Shown here piece by piece: positions 1-4,794 of a stretch of DNA of 5,703 bases (the first letter of the stretch is position 1; the number at the start of each line of letters is the position of its first letter). Made by a program: the position numbers and the translations under genes. Origin of the DNA: Treponema sp. GTDB taxonomy: Bacteria; Spirochaetota; Spirochaetia; Treponematales; Breznakiellaceae. The notes beneath the pieces were generated by a model. The model searched no databases. It saw nothing but the letters and a program-made list of their open reading frames with translations, and had not been told where the DNA came from. The stretch spans positions 1 through 5,703 of the forward strand of contig WRNF01000104.1 of the NCBI GenBank assembly GCA_009776715.1, read 5' to 3'.

Positions 1-90
1 GAAGAATGCCGGGAGGAAGAACGGAAAAATCTGTTAGATTTGCTAAATCAGGGTTTTTCAGTTGAAGAAATTAAACAGCGGTTAAAATAA
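1..90 (+). CDS. 3' end of a gene, probably Rpn/PD-(D/E)XK nuclease family (partial)
   Basis: Reading from base 1 gives 29 codons ending in TAA at 88-90. The peptide is highly charged (EECREEERKN), followed by a short amphipathic segment, LLDLLNQGFSVEEIKQRLK. From memory, this arrangement (a charged helix, then a 'LL..G.S.EEI' mini-helix) is typical of the C-terminal tails of Rpn-family recombination-promoting nuclease / putative transposase proteins, which are frequent in Treponema and many gut bacteria. The catalytic part lies outside the window, so the assignment rests on the tail alone and could be wrong. Similar tails also occur on other proteins that end in a coiled coil. The open frame itself is clear, but its start and length cannot be seen. 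Confidence 0.5.
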   Translation, partial: EECREEERKNLLDLLNQGFSVEEIKQRLK

Positions 91-96
91 AACTAT

Positions 97-112
97 AATT
101 ATGCTTATAATT
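97..112. repeat. short AT-only inverted repeat
   Basis: AATTAT (97-102) and ATAATT (107-112) are perfectly complementary around a GCTT loop, just downstream of the stop codon at 90. The stem has no G-C pairs and no T-run follows, so it would be a poor terminator. It may simply reflect AT-rich composition. Confidence 0.25.
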
Positions 113-138
113 CTCTTGCTCGAGCGAATGAGGAACTG

Positions 139-274
139 AAGGGTATAATACCCAAGCGGCTGCTCCAACAACGCTGGCGGCCGCGGAAAGCCGCCGCAGG
201 CTATAGATTGTTGTGTCGAACCTAAGGTTCACAGCAACTACCTTGCTGGACTTGCCCTGCGGTATTATACCCTT
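139..274. repeat. GC-rich structured element with 14-bp terminal inverted repeats (MITE-like or folded RNA)
   Basis: AAGGGTATAATACC (139-152) and GGTATTATACCCTT (261-274) are exact reverse complements. Each end is itself nearly palindromic: GGGTAT-A-ATACCC at 141-153 and GGTAT-T-ATACC at 261-271. Between them lie further perfect stems. CAACAA (166-171) pairs with TTGTTG (208-213) and encloses GGCGGC (176-181) with GCCGCC (190-195). GAACC/GGTTC (218-222/226-230) and AGCAA/TTGCT (233-237/243-247) form two more hairpins. The interior is visibly richer in G+C than the flanking AT-rich DNA. No transposase is present and no clear target-site duplication is visible. A non-autonomous mobile element or dispersed structured repeat is the most economical reading; a structured RNA is the alternative. 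The stems are seen directly, while mobility is inferred. Confidence 0.6.
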
Positions 275-339
275 AATTATCCAGGAATATTCTTAAAGCG
301 CTTAATAACGGATGTGGGAGCTGCCCCATTGTGAATCAA

Positions 340-354
340 ATTACATTATGTAAT
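340..354. promoter_or_regulatory. perfect 7-1-7 palindrome, possible operator
   Basis: ATTACAT and ATGTAAT are separated by a single T, giving a 15-bp perfect dyad just ahead of the Shine-Dalgarno site of the small gene starting at 370. The geometry fits binding by a dimeric repressor, but the bases do not match a consensus I know. No convincing -35/-10 pair could be placed around it. Confidence 0.35.
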
Positions 355-369
355 AGAAAGGTGTATATT

Positions 370-564
370 ATGAAAATCAGAACTGACTTTGTAACAATCA
401 GCAGCAGTTCCAGTTTTACAATTCGCAAAAAAACTTTGTCGGAAAAGCAAATACAAGCGATTTGGAATCATTCTGCATTTGGCGATAAACTAAATTTAGA
501 CTATTTTGATGAAAGTTGGAAAATCGCTGAAAATGGAAACAGGCAAAAGGAAAGGGCGCACTAA
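370..564 (+). CDS. small protein with N-terminal RTDFVTxSSSSSF motif, probably truncated
   Basis: The ATG at 370 is chosen over the in-frame GTG at 331 because GAAAGGTG (356-363) is a good Shine-Dalgarno site six bases upstream, and because the protein then begins MKIRTDFVTISSSSSF, which matches a recurring N-terminus. From memory, many uncharacterised proteins in Firmicutes and some other gut bacteria begin MKIRTDFVTNSSSSSF, followed by unrelated or weakly related bodies; their function is unknown. Here the usual Asn after VT is Ile (ATC, one base from AAC). The body (KKTLSEKQIQAIWNHSAFGDKLNLDYFDESWKIAEN, shown here only to mark residues 19-54) is hydrophilic and has no signal peptide or membrane segment. 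The product is 64 residues and ends in a basic, low-complexity tail (NRQKERAH) after 'WKIAEN'. Family members I recall continue well past this point, so the gene may be frameshifted or cut short. The stop codon lies inside the hairpin shared with the convergent operon. Confidence 0.65.
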   Translation: MKIRTDFVTISSSSSFTIRKKTLSEKQIQAIWNHSAFGDKLNLDYFDESWKIAENGNRQKERAH

Positions 565-584
565 GGCACCCTTTCTAATCCTTT
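550..584. terminator. probable bidirectional terminator between convergent genes
   Basis: GAAAGGG (550-556) and CCCTTTC (569-575) form a 7-bp perfect stem with a 12-base loop. The arms can be lengthened past a bulge by an outer AAAGG/CCTTT pair. On the minus strand the stem is followed by CTTTT, which fits a rho-independent terminator for the desulfoferrodoxin transcript. In the plus direction the tail (TAATCCTTTCTATATTT) is only moderately T-rich. The left arm overlaps the end of the plus-strand small gene. Confidence 0.45.
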
Positions 585-965
585 CTATATTTCGGTTTTC
601 CATAGCCCATGAAGATTGCAATACGCATACACAGCAAGGGGCCTATCGTCTGAAAAAGAAAATGACGCTTTAGGTTCTTTGCCAATTTCAAGACGTTTTC
701 GCTGACCGCCTTTTTCGGTTTCAACATATATAAAAAATATGTGATGCCCTTCTTCCATCGGATGTTCTACGCTTCCGACACAGACATTGATACCGCCATC
801 TGTTTTTTCTACCACAGGCAGATGTTTTTCCATGCTTGCTTCGACTGTATTGGGAATAAGCTCCGTCATGGTTTCGCCGCAGCATGTCATTGGGACGCCG
901 CTTTCGTTGATCATACCAACAATGTTGCCACATACTTTACAAATAAAAAATTTTTGTTTATTCAT
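585..965 (-). CDS. dfx: desulfoferrodoxin (two-iron superoxide reductase)
   Basis: This 126-residue protein reduces superoxide to hydrogen peroxide in the cytoplasm without making oxygen. Residues 1-36 form a desulforedoxin-type domain, with C9-x2-C12 and the adjacent pair C28-C29 as ligands of iron centre I. The catalytic domain has the signature EKH (46-48) and the remaining centre II ligands H68, H74, C116 and H119. E46 and K47 correspond to the conserved catalytic Glu/Lys pair of the family. The length matches two-iron superoxide reductases (about 125 residues). It is the second gene of an operon: it starts 10 bases after the rubrerythrin stop, and its Shine-Dalgarno site AGAGGTA (971-977) overlaps that stop, so translation may be coupled. 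Electrons probably come from rubredoxin or a similar carrier, which is not in the window. All four cysteines of centre I are present, unlike the Treponema pallidum homologue as I recall it. Confidence 0.96.
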   Translation of the reverse strand: MNKQKFFICKVCGNIVGMINESGVPMTCCGETMTELIPNTVEASMEKHLPVVEKTDGGINVCVGSVEHPMEEGHHIFFIYVETEKGGQRKRLEIGKEPKASFSFSDDRPLAVYAYCNLHGLWKTEI

Positions 966-975
966 TTTTTTACCT

Positions 976-1518
976 CTAATAATTTATTACCCGCAGTTCA
1001 AAATAACTTTGGGGATGAACGCAAACAGGACATTTCTGCGGAGCCTTTTCGTTGTCCACAATGTACCCGCAATTACGGCAAATCCAGACAGTTTTTTCTT
1101 TTTTGGCAAAAACAGCGCCTTCTTCAATGTTTTTAAGAAGATTAAGATAACGCAGTTCATGTTCTTTTTCAATTTTTGCTACTGCTTCAAAAAGAAATGC
1201 AATATCGTTAAAACCTTCTTCCCGTGCATCTTCTGCCATTTGTTTGTACATTTCAGTCCATTCATAATGCTCTCCTGCAGCAGCGGCCTTTAGGTTTTCT
1301 GCGGTTGAGGGAATATCTCCGCCGCACAGCAGCTTGAACCAGAGCTTTGCGTGTTCTTTTTCATTGCCGGCAGTTTCCTCAAAGAAAGCCCCTATCTGTT
1401 CGTAACCCTCTTTTTTTGCCTTTGAAGCAAAATAAGTGTACTTGTTCCTTGCTTGGCTTTCGCCTGCAAAAGCTTCCATCAAATTTTTTTCGGTTTTTGT
1501 TCCTTTCAAATTTGCCAT
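976..1518 (-). CDS. rbr: rubrerythrin (NADH-linked peroxidase, di-iron plus rubredoxin domain)
   Basis: This 180-residue protein reduces hydrogen peroxide to water in anaerobes. Residues 1-135 are a ferritin-like four-helix domain whose di-iron ligands can be placed by family pattern: E20 (GESQARNKY), E53 and H56 (NEKEH), E83 and E86 (GEHYEW), and E117 and H120 (EKEH). Residues 142-180 are a rubredoxin-like domain with C147-x2-C150 and C163-x2-C166, ending CPVCVHPQSYFEL. The ATG at 1516-1518 is supported by AAGGAGT (1524-1530) five bases upstream. It is the first gene of an operon with desulfoferrodoxin, so the two would act in series: superoxide to peroxide, then peroxide to water. Length and domain order are normal, and no key ligand is missing. 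Confidence 0.97.
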   Translation of the reverse strand: MANLKGTKTEKNLMEAFAGESQARNKYTYFASKAKKEGYEQIGAFFEETAGNEKEHAKLWFKLLCGGDIPSTAENLKAAAAGEHYEWTEMYKQMAEDAREEGFNDIAFLFEAVAKIEKEHELRYLNLLKNIEEGAVFAKKEKTVWICRNCGYIVDNEKAPQKCPVCVHPQSYFELRVINY

Positions 1519-1523
1519 TTAAT

Positions 1524-1530
1524 ACTCCTT
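1524..1530 (-). promoter_or_regulatory. Shine-Dalgarno site of rubrerythrin
   Basis: AAGGAGT on the minus strand, five bases from the ATG, fixes the rubrerythrin start. Confidence 0.85.
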
Positions 1531-1546
1531 CGATTAATTTTTTAAA

Positions 1547-1575
1547 ATTATGAATGAAACATGAAATTCTGTCAA
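1547..1575 (-). promoter_or_regulatory. sigma-70-type promoter of the rbr-dfx operon
   Basis: On the minus strand, TTGACA (1570-1575) is a perfect -35 box. After exactly 17 bases comes CATAAT (1547-1552), a five-of-six -10 box. Transcription would start near 1540, giving a leader of about 20 bases with the strong Shine-Dalgarno site inside it. I see no PerR- or Fur-like dyad overlapping it, so regulation cannot be read from the sequence. Confidence 0.8.
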
Positions 1576-1594
1576 TTGGTTAATGAATAATAAC

Positions 1595-1622
1595 TTGACT
1601 TTATGCAAAAAATAAATAAAAT
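1595..1622 (+). promoter_or_regulatory. candidate promoter of the secreted-protein gene
   Basis: TTGACT (1595-1600), a 16-base spacer and TAAAAT (1617-1622) resemble a sigma-70 promoter, each box matching five of six consensus bases. The predicted transcript would begin at or next to the ATG at 1630, which bears on the choice of start codon. It is back-to-back with the rbr promoter. Confidence 0.45.
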
Positions 1623-2940
1623 TAAATCTATGCAGAAATTTAATTTATTTTTTCTTTTTTTCTTGACCGGCTTGGCTTTATTGCCGGCGCAGGAAGCAAA
1701 TGTGGTTAGTGTGCGGTTTGAAACGGATTATTCCATCCGGGATTCGGTTGATAATATTGGCAGCAAATATATTTTCTATTCGAGCCAGCACCCCTCTGTG
1801 TTTACTTTTGTAAATAACAATGGTTCTATAACTGTTTGTTCTTCAGACGAAAAAGCAAAGATCACCTATATTTATGAATTTTCAATGGATCTTAAACAGC
1901 AAAAAACATTGAATTTTCCCAACGAAATGGATATGTTGGGAGCATTTACAAAAGATAATGAAGGAAACTATTATTTTTTTTACGGCAGCCGGTCAACTAA
2001 TAAAAATTCAAAAAACATGGCTATGGTAAAGTATAATCCGGATGGCAAAAAAGTAAACACTTATACCCTAGAAGCACAGGCGCCAAAAAGTTTTGACGGA
2101 ATAAGAGTCCCCTTTGATGCCGGAACCTGCCGGCTTGAGCTGTCCGGTTCAATGCTGGCTGTATATTTTGCGCGGGAAATGTTCAGCGGCCACCAGGCAT
2201 CTTTTGGTTTTGTTTTAGATAAAGATTCCTTTGCAAGAATAGATTCGGGCGCTGCAACTAACGATGGCAAAACTGGCGGTGTTTCAGAAATGCCTTATAC
2301 CAGCCATTCTTTTAACCAGTTTATTCTTCCGGCTGAAGGCGGCTTTATTTTTGCAGACCATGGGGATGCCTATCCGAGAAGTTTTACCTTTGCCCGTTTT
2401 GAAAAGGGAAAAAATACCAAGCGGGTTCATGCTTTTAAATTTCCCGGCGGAATTGGGGCAAATCCAACTTATGCTGAAATGGGCGGCCTGGCGGAAACTT
2501 CAAACGGATATATTTTTACCGGCGCTTACGGAACTGACAGAAACAATCCCCGGAATCTTTTTGTAATTAATTTTGACAAAGAAATGGGCAAATGCTCATC
2601 GCCTTTGTATTTAACAAAATATACCAAAGAGAACGGTCATGCCGGTCATCCAAAAATTGTTGCATTGGGCAGCGGGCGTTATCTTTTGCTATGGGAATTG
2701 TTTGCTTTTTCTACTCAAGCTGCAAATCTTATAGTGCAAAGCAGCACAGATTATGCATCTACTTTTTATACAGTCATTGATGAAAACGGCAAAATACTGA
2801 AGGATATTGGCACATTAGGCACAATTCGCCTGAACATGAATGATGTGCTGCGTTACAACAAACAAAACGGAAAAGCATATTGGGCAATCAATGACAGCAG
2901 CAGATCAATTACATTATATGCACTGGATATTGGAGGGTGA
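1603..2940 (+). CDS. secreted protein of unknown function with propeller-like repeats
   Basis: The product is 445 residues from the ATG at 1603, or 436 from the in-frame ATG at 1630 (residue 10). Neither has a Shine-Dalgarno site. The second start gives a compact signal peptide (MQKFNLFFLFFLTGLALLPA) and fits the candidate promoter, so it may be the true one. There is no lipobox cysteine; cleavage near LPAQ-EA by signal peptidase I would export the protein. The mature part shows recurring strand-turn motifs of the type 'Gly-x-Tyr/Phe-hydrophobic': about residues 120-128 (GNYYFFYGS), 246-254 (GGFIFADHG), 301-310 (NGYIFTGAYG), 358-365 (GRYLLLWE) and 424-431. Several are followed by 'F/Y-D/N-x-D/E-G/M' turns such as VKYNPDGK and VIDENGK. 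This suggests a beta-propeller with five or more blades in the periplasm or at the cell surface. I do not recognise the family. No catalytic motif is visible. It stands alone, divergent from rbr. Confidence 0.8.
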   Translation: MQKINKIKSMQKFNLFFLFFLTGLALLPAQEANVVSVRFETDYSIRDSVDNIGSKYIFYSSQHPSVFTFVNNNGSITVCSSDEKAKITYIYEFSMDLKQQKTLNFPNEMDMLGAFTKDNEGNYYFFYGSRSTNKNSKNMAMVKYNPDGKKVNTYTLEAQAPKSFDGIRVPFDAGTCRLELSGSMLAVYFAREMFSGHQASFGFVLDKDSFARIDSGAATNDGKTGGVSEMPYTSHSFNQFILPAEGGFIFADHGDAYPRSFTFARFEKGKNTKRVHAFKFPGGIGANPTYAEMGGLAETSNGYIFTGAYGTDRNNPRNLFVINFDKEMGKCSSPLYLTKYTKENGHAGHPKIVALGSGRYLLLWELFAFSTQAANLIVQSSTDYASTFYTVIDENGKILKDIGTLGTIRLNMNDVLRYNKQNGKAYWAINDSSRSITLYALDIGG

Positions 2941-3008
2941 AGCTAAAACCCCAAAGGTTACTGATATTGGTGAATGTATCTAAGTTTGTTATTTTGTACC
3001 TTATGCTG
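2941..3008. other. convergent intergenic gap with no clear terminator
   Basis: Between the secreted-protein gene and the convergent transporter, the only dyad seen is AACC-CCAAA-GGTT (2946-2958), four base pairs with no T-run. No convincing terminator was found in either direction. Confidence 0.3.
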
Positions 3009-3728
3009 TCATTTCTTTTTTGTTAAGCGGCGAACCACAGTATTTGTAATCGGTAGCACCAGAACCTCGATAAGGCATTTTAGTACATAATTGGTAAGCG
3101 TTAGGCTAAAGAAAAGTTCCCAGCCAAAAACACCGGTAAGGCAGGCAATTGATACAAAGGCCAGGCTGTCCAAAAGCTCTCCTGCAAGGCTTGAAATGAC
3201 AGCCCTGAACCAGAACATTCGGCCTTTCATTATATTCTTGATCTTTACAAGCAAAACTGCATTGGAAAATTCTCCCGCGAGATATCCGGCAAGACTTGCA
3301 AGAACGATGCCCCCTGAACTTATTCCTCCAAGGATAACATTATACGCAACAGTTCCCGCTATGCCCGCATCTTGAACTTCCCAGGACAGTTCTCCGGGAA
3401 GGGCAGACAGGATAAAAAAAATCAAAGCAGTAAAAGCCAATGCCGCAAAGCCTGTCCAGATCATCCGTTTAGCGGCTTTAAAACCATACACTTCGGTAAC
3501 AATGTCTCCAAGAATGTATGCAAAAGGAAAAAACAAAGTCCCGCCGTCAAACACCATGTCTATGCTAAACACTGAAAAACCAAGATCGACAATTTTTGCC
3601 GATGAAGCAATGTTGCTTAAAACAAGAACAACAACAAAACCCGTCATAAATATGTCAAAATATTTATAGGCATGAAGCGAGGAAAATGATTTAGTATAAG
3701 AGGTTTTTTCCTCTGTTTTATCATACAT
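3009..3728 (-). CDS. yhhQ: queuosine precursor transporter, YhhQ/VUT family
   Basis: An integral membrane protein of 239 residues from the ATG at 3726-3728. The family takes up queuosine precursors (preQ0/preQ1 or related bases) for tRNA modification. The diagnostic block is residues 66-82, FFPFAYILGDIVTEVYG, with D75 and E79, followed by the AAKR basic turn. A second family block is GEFSNAVLLVKIKNIMKGR and GELLDSLAF (E184, D187). About six membrane segments are apparent (roughly 24-42, 62-80, 88-109, 130-150, 173-199, 203-230), and the end is basic (RRLTKKK). The frame stays open to a TTG at 3821, which would add 31 residues. I prefer the ATG at 3728 because the length then matches the family (about 220-240) and the N-terminus before the first membrane segment is short and polar. 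The start has only a weak, distant Shine-Dalgarno-like AAAGG (3743-3747), which can be paired in the leader. It lies downstream of the XRE regulator on the same strand. Substrate is inferred from the family. Confidence 0.88.
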   Translation of the reverse strand: MYDKTEEKTSYTKSFSSLHAYKYFDIFMTGFVVVLVLSNIASSAKIVDLGFSVFSIDMVFDGGTLFFPFAYILGDIVTEVYGFKAAKRMIWTGFAALAFTALIFFILSALPGELSWEVQDAGIAGTVAYNVILGGISSGGIVLASLAGYLAGEFSNAVLLVKIKNIMKGRMFWFRAVISSLAGELLDSLAFVSIACLTGVFGWELFFSLTLTNYVLKCLIEVLVLPITNTVVRRLTKKK

Positions 3729-3739
3729 GGCTTTGTTAC

Positions 3740-3814
3740 TTACCTTTACTATTTCACCGTAAACTGTTCTTGGAAATAATAAAGATATTAAACCAAATTT
3801 ACGGACAAAGGTAA
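3740..3814 (-). promoter_or_regulatory. candidate structured leader of the transporter gene
   Basis: On the minus strand, UUACCUUU (3814-3807) pairs perfectly with AAAGGUAA (3747-3740). Nested inside, CCGUAAA (3804-3798) pairs with UUUACGG (3763-3757). Inside that, UUGG (3796-3793) pairs with CCAA (3773-3770). The outer helix contains the AAAGG that is the only Shine-Dalgarno-like sequence near the chosen start at 3728. That would let folding block translation, as in a translational riboswitch. It does not match the preQ1-I riboswitch consensus I know. The pairings are seen directly; a regulatory role is inferred. The Shine-Dalgarno spacing of 14 bases is longer than ideal, and the region could instead be coding if the TTG at 3821 is the start. 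Confidence 0.4.
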
Positions 3815-3838
3815 ATGGCAATCTTCGGAAAGAGTTAA

Positions 3839-4141
3839 TTAATATTGGTTTACAATCTTAGAAACTGCCTCATGTATTTTACCGGTAATTTCTTTTCGTT
3901 GCGATGGAGTTAGAATTTGGCCTTCTATTATAATCTTGTCCTGAAACAGACAATATGATTCAATTTCCAACACAGATGCAATTCGCTCAATCATATTGGG
4001 AGACGGGAATTTTTTTCCAACCTCAATTTCTGCAATGTATGCCTGAGTTGACTCGCATAATTCTGCAAGTTTTGACTGTGAAATCTTACATAATTTTCGG
4101 TAATTTTTCAAATTTATGATAAAAAGCTCTTGAAAAGTCAA
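3839..4141 (-). CDS. XRE-family helix-turn-helix transcriptional regulator
   Basis: A 100-residue cytoplasmic DNA-binding protein. Residues about 8-62 form a Cro/C1-type five-helix domain: RKLCKISQSKLAELCESTQ, then AYIAEIEVGKKFPS and MIERIASVLEI. The Q22-S-K-L-A-E segment is helix 2 and 31-40 the recognition helix. The C-terminal tail (70-100) is charged and helical, possibly for dimerisation; no enzymatic or ligand domain is visible. The start is a TTG at 4139-4141, supported by AAAGGGG (4149-4155) seven bases upstream; there is no nearby in-frame ATG. It is divergent from the lipoprotein operon and precedes the transporter gene on the same strand. By position it could control either or both; the shared promoter region with its direct repeat makes the lipoprotein operon the better candidate target. 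Confidence 0.88.
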   Translation of the reverse strand: MTFQELFIINLKNYRKLCKISQSKLAELCESTQAYIAEIEVGKKFPSPNMIERIASVLEIESYCLFQDKIIIEGQILTPSQRKEITGKIHEAVSKIVNQY

Positions 4142-4148
4142 ATTTTAA

Positions 4149-4155
4149 CCCCTTT
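4149..4155 (-). promoter_or_regulatory. Shine-Dalgarno site deciding the TTG start of the regulator
   Basis: AAAGGGG on the minus strand lies seven bases before a TTG codon. This spacing supports TTG initiation. Confidence 0.7.
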
Positions 4156-4201
4156 ATTGCTATTATTCATCTATTTATATGCTAATCGTGTATAAAACCT
4201 A

Positions 4202-4230
4202 TTGACAACTTTCGTATAGCAAGTTATTAT
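4202..4230 (+). promoter_or_regulatory. sigma-70-type promoter of the lipoprotein operon
   Basis: TTGACA (4202-4207), a 17-base spacer and TATTAT (4225-4230) give a perfect -35 and a five-of-six -10 box. Transcription would start near 4237, leaving a leader of about 57 bases. Confidence 0.8.
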
Positions 4231-4260
4231 ATAAAATATATGCAAACAGCAAGTTTTATA
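4218..4260. repeat. direct repeat AGCAAGTT(A/T)TTATA, candidate operator
   Basis: AGCAAGTTATTATA (4218-4231) and AGCAAGTTTTATA (4248-4260) start 30 bp apart, about three helical turns. The first copy covers the -10 box of the lipoprotein promoter and the second lies just after the predicted transcription start. This arrangement suits repression by two regulator dimers on one face of the helix; the adjacent XRE regulator is the obvious candidate. Binding is inferred only. Confidence 0.45.
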
Positions 4261-4266
4261 CTGTTT
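4244..4266. repeat. 6-bp inverted repeat in the lipoprotein leader
   Basis: AAACAG (4244-4249) and CTGTTT (4261-4266) are perfect complements around 11 bases that include part of the second direct-repeat copy. It could be a weak leader hairpin or part of an operator. Confidence 0.35.
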
Positions 4267-4293
4267 ATGCAATTTTTAATTTAGGAGATTAAA

Positions 4294-4779
4294 ATGAGAA
4301 ATTTATTTTTTGTGTTTTTCTGTATTATTTTTTCTGCTTGCGCCAGCACCGAGACATCTATTTTAGGTACGCCTATCCTAAGCGAAGGTGATTATTTCTT
4401 GTTCAATAAAGAAGGCAAAACATCAGATGTTAGTCCTGTTGCATTAAACCCGGTATCAACAAAAGATTTTATAACAAAAGGAATTATATTTGTAAGTTCA
4501 TCTGTTGAGCTTAATTCAAATGGAAATATTATTAACGGTTCAATAATCACATTTGAAATGTTAATGCAGGAAGTTGCAAAATTGGATGCAGACGATTTTA
4601 TAAATTTACGAATTGATGAAATTCAGACTGTATCAACAGCAGAAGGTATTATACAGACCATTAAAACTAATGAATGGTGGAATACGCAGGAAGGCAATGA
4701 AATATCAATATTTAATACCGGTCCGTCAAAAATTGAATACAAAGCAACTGCAATTGCGATTAAATATTTGCCTTTATAA
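4294..4779 (+). CDS. lipoprotein, possible YbjQ/RcsF-like fold
   Basis: This 161-residue protein starts with a lipoprotein signal peptide: MRN, a hydrophobic stretch (residues 4-13), and the lipobox FSAC with the lipidated cysteine at C16. It should be anchored to a membrane on the periplasmic or surface side. AGGAG (4283-4287) sits six bases before the ATG. Residues 61-69 (TKGIIFVSS), 85-110 (a helix with MLMQEVAKLDADDFINLRID) and 149-159 (YKATAIAIKYL) follow the strand / helix / 'A-x-A-[DN]-x-(I/V)-x-L/V-(R/x)-(F/I)-D' / strand order of YbjQ (DUF74)-like domains, whose fold is shared by the envelope-stress sensor lipoprotein RcsF. The resemblance is by eye and weak. It is the first gene of a two-gene operon, with 15 bases to the next start. 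Confidence 0.78.
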   Translation: MRNLFFVFFCIIFSACASTETSILGTPILSEGDYFLFNKEGKTSDVSPVALNPVSTKDFITKGIIFVSSSVELNSNGNIINGSIITFEMLMQEVAKLDADDFINLRIDEIQTVSTAEGIIQTIKTNEWWNTQEGNEISIFNTGPSKIEYKATAIAIKYLPL

Positions 4780-4782
4780 TAA

Positions 4783-4790
4783 AAGGAGGT
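4783..4790 (+). promoter_or_regulatory. strong Shine-Dalgarno site choosing the second ATG
   Basis: AAGGAGGT lies next to two ATGs. The ATG at 4791 touches the site and reads only three codons before TAA. The ATG at 4795 is at proper spacing and opens the lipoprotein frame. Confidence 0.8.
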
Positions 4791-4794
4791 ATGT

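Noticed and set aside
131..282. Target-site duplication flanking the 139-274 element
   Set aside because: The bases outside the inverted repeats (GAACTG on the left, AATTAT on the right) show no direct duplication.
741..1553. Plus-strand open frames of 131, 168 and 68 codons across the rbr-dfx operon
   Set aside because: They are antisense shadows of two genes whose metal-ligand motifs are complete. They lack Shine-Dalgarno sites and have compositions typical of reversed coding frames.
1519..1602. PerR/Fur box controlling the rbr-dfx promoter
   Set aside because: AT-rich stretches such as TTAATGAATAATAA were compared with the 7-1-7 consensus and match poorly in at least one half-site.
3729..3821. 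Upstream TTG start giving a 270-residue transporter
   Set aside because: The extra 31 residues exceed the usual family length and there is no good Shine-Dalgarno site before the TTG. It is kept only as an alternative, since the frame is open.
3729..3838. Classical preQ1-I riboswitch before the transporter
   Set aside because: The short G-rich stem and the A-rich tail with the pairing cytosine that define that class were not found; the visible fold is different.
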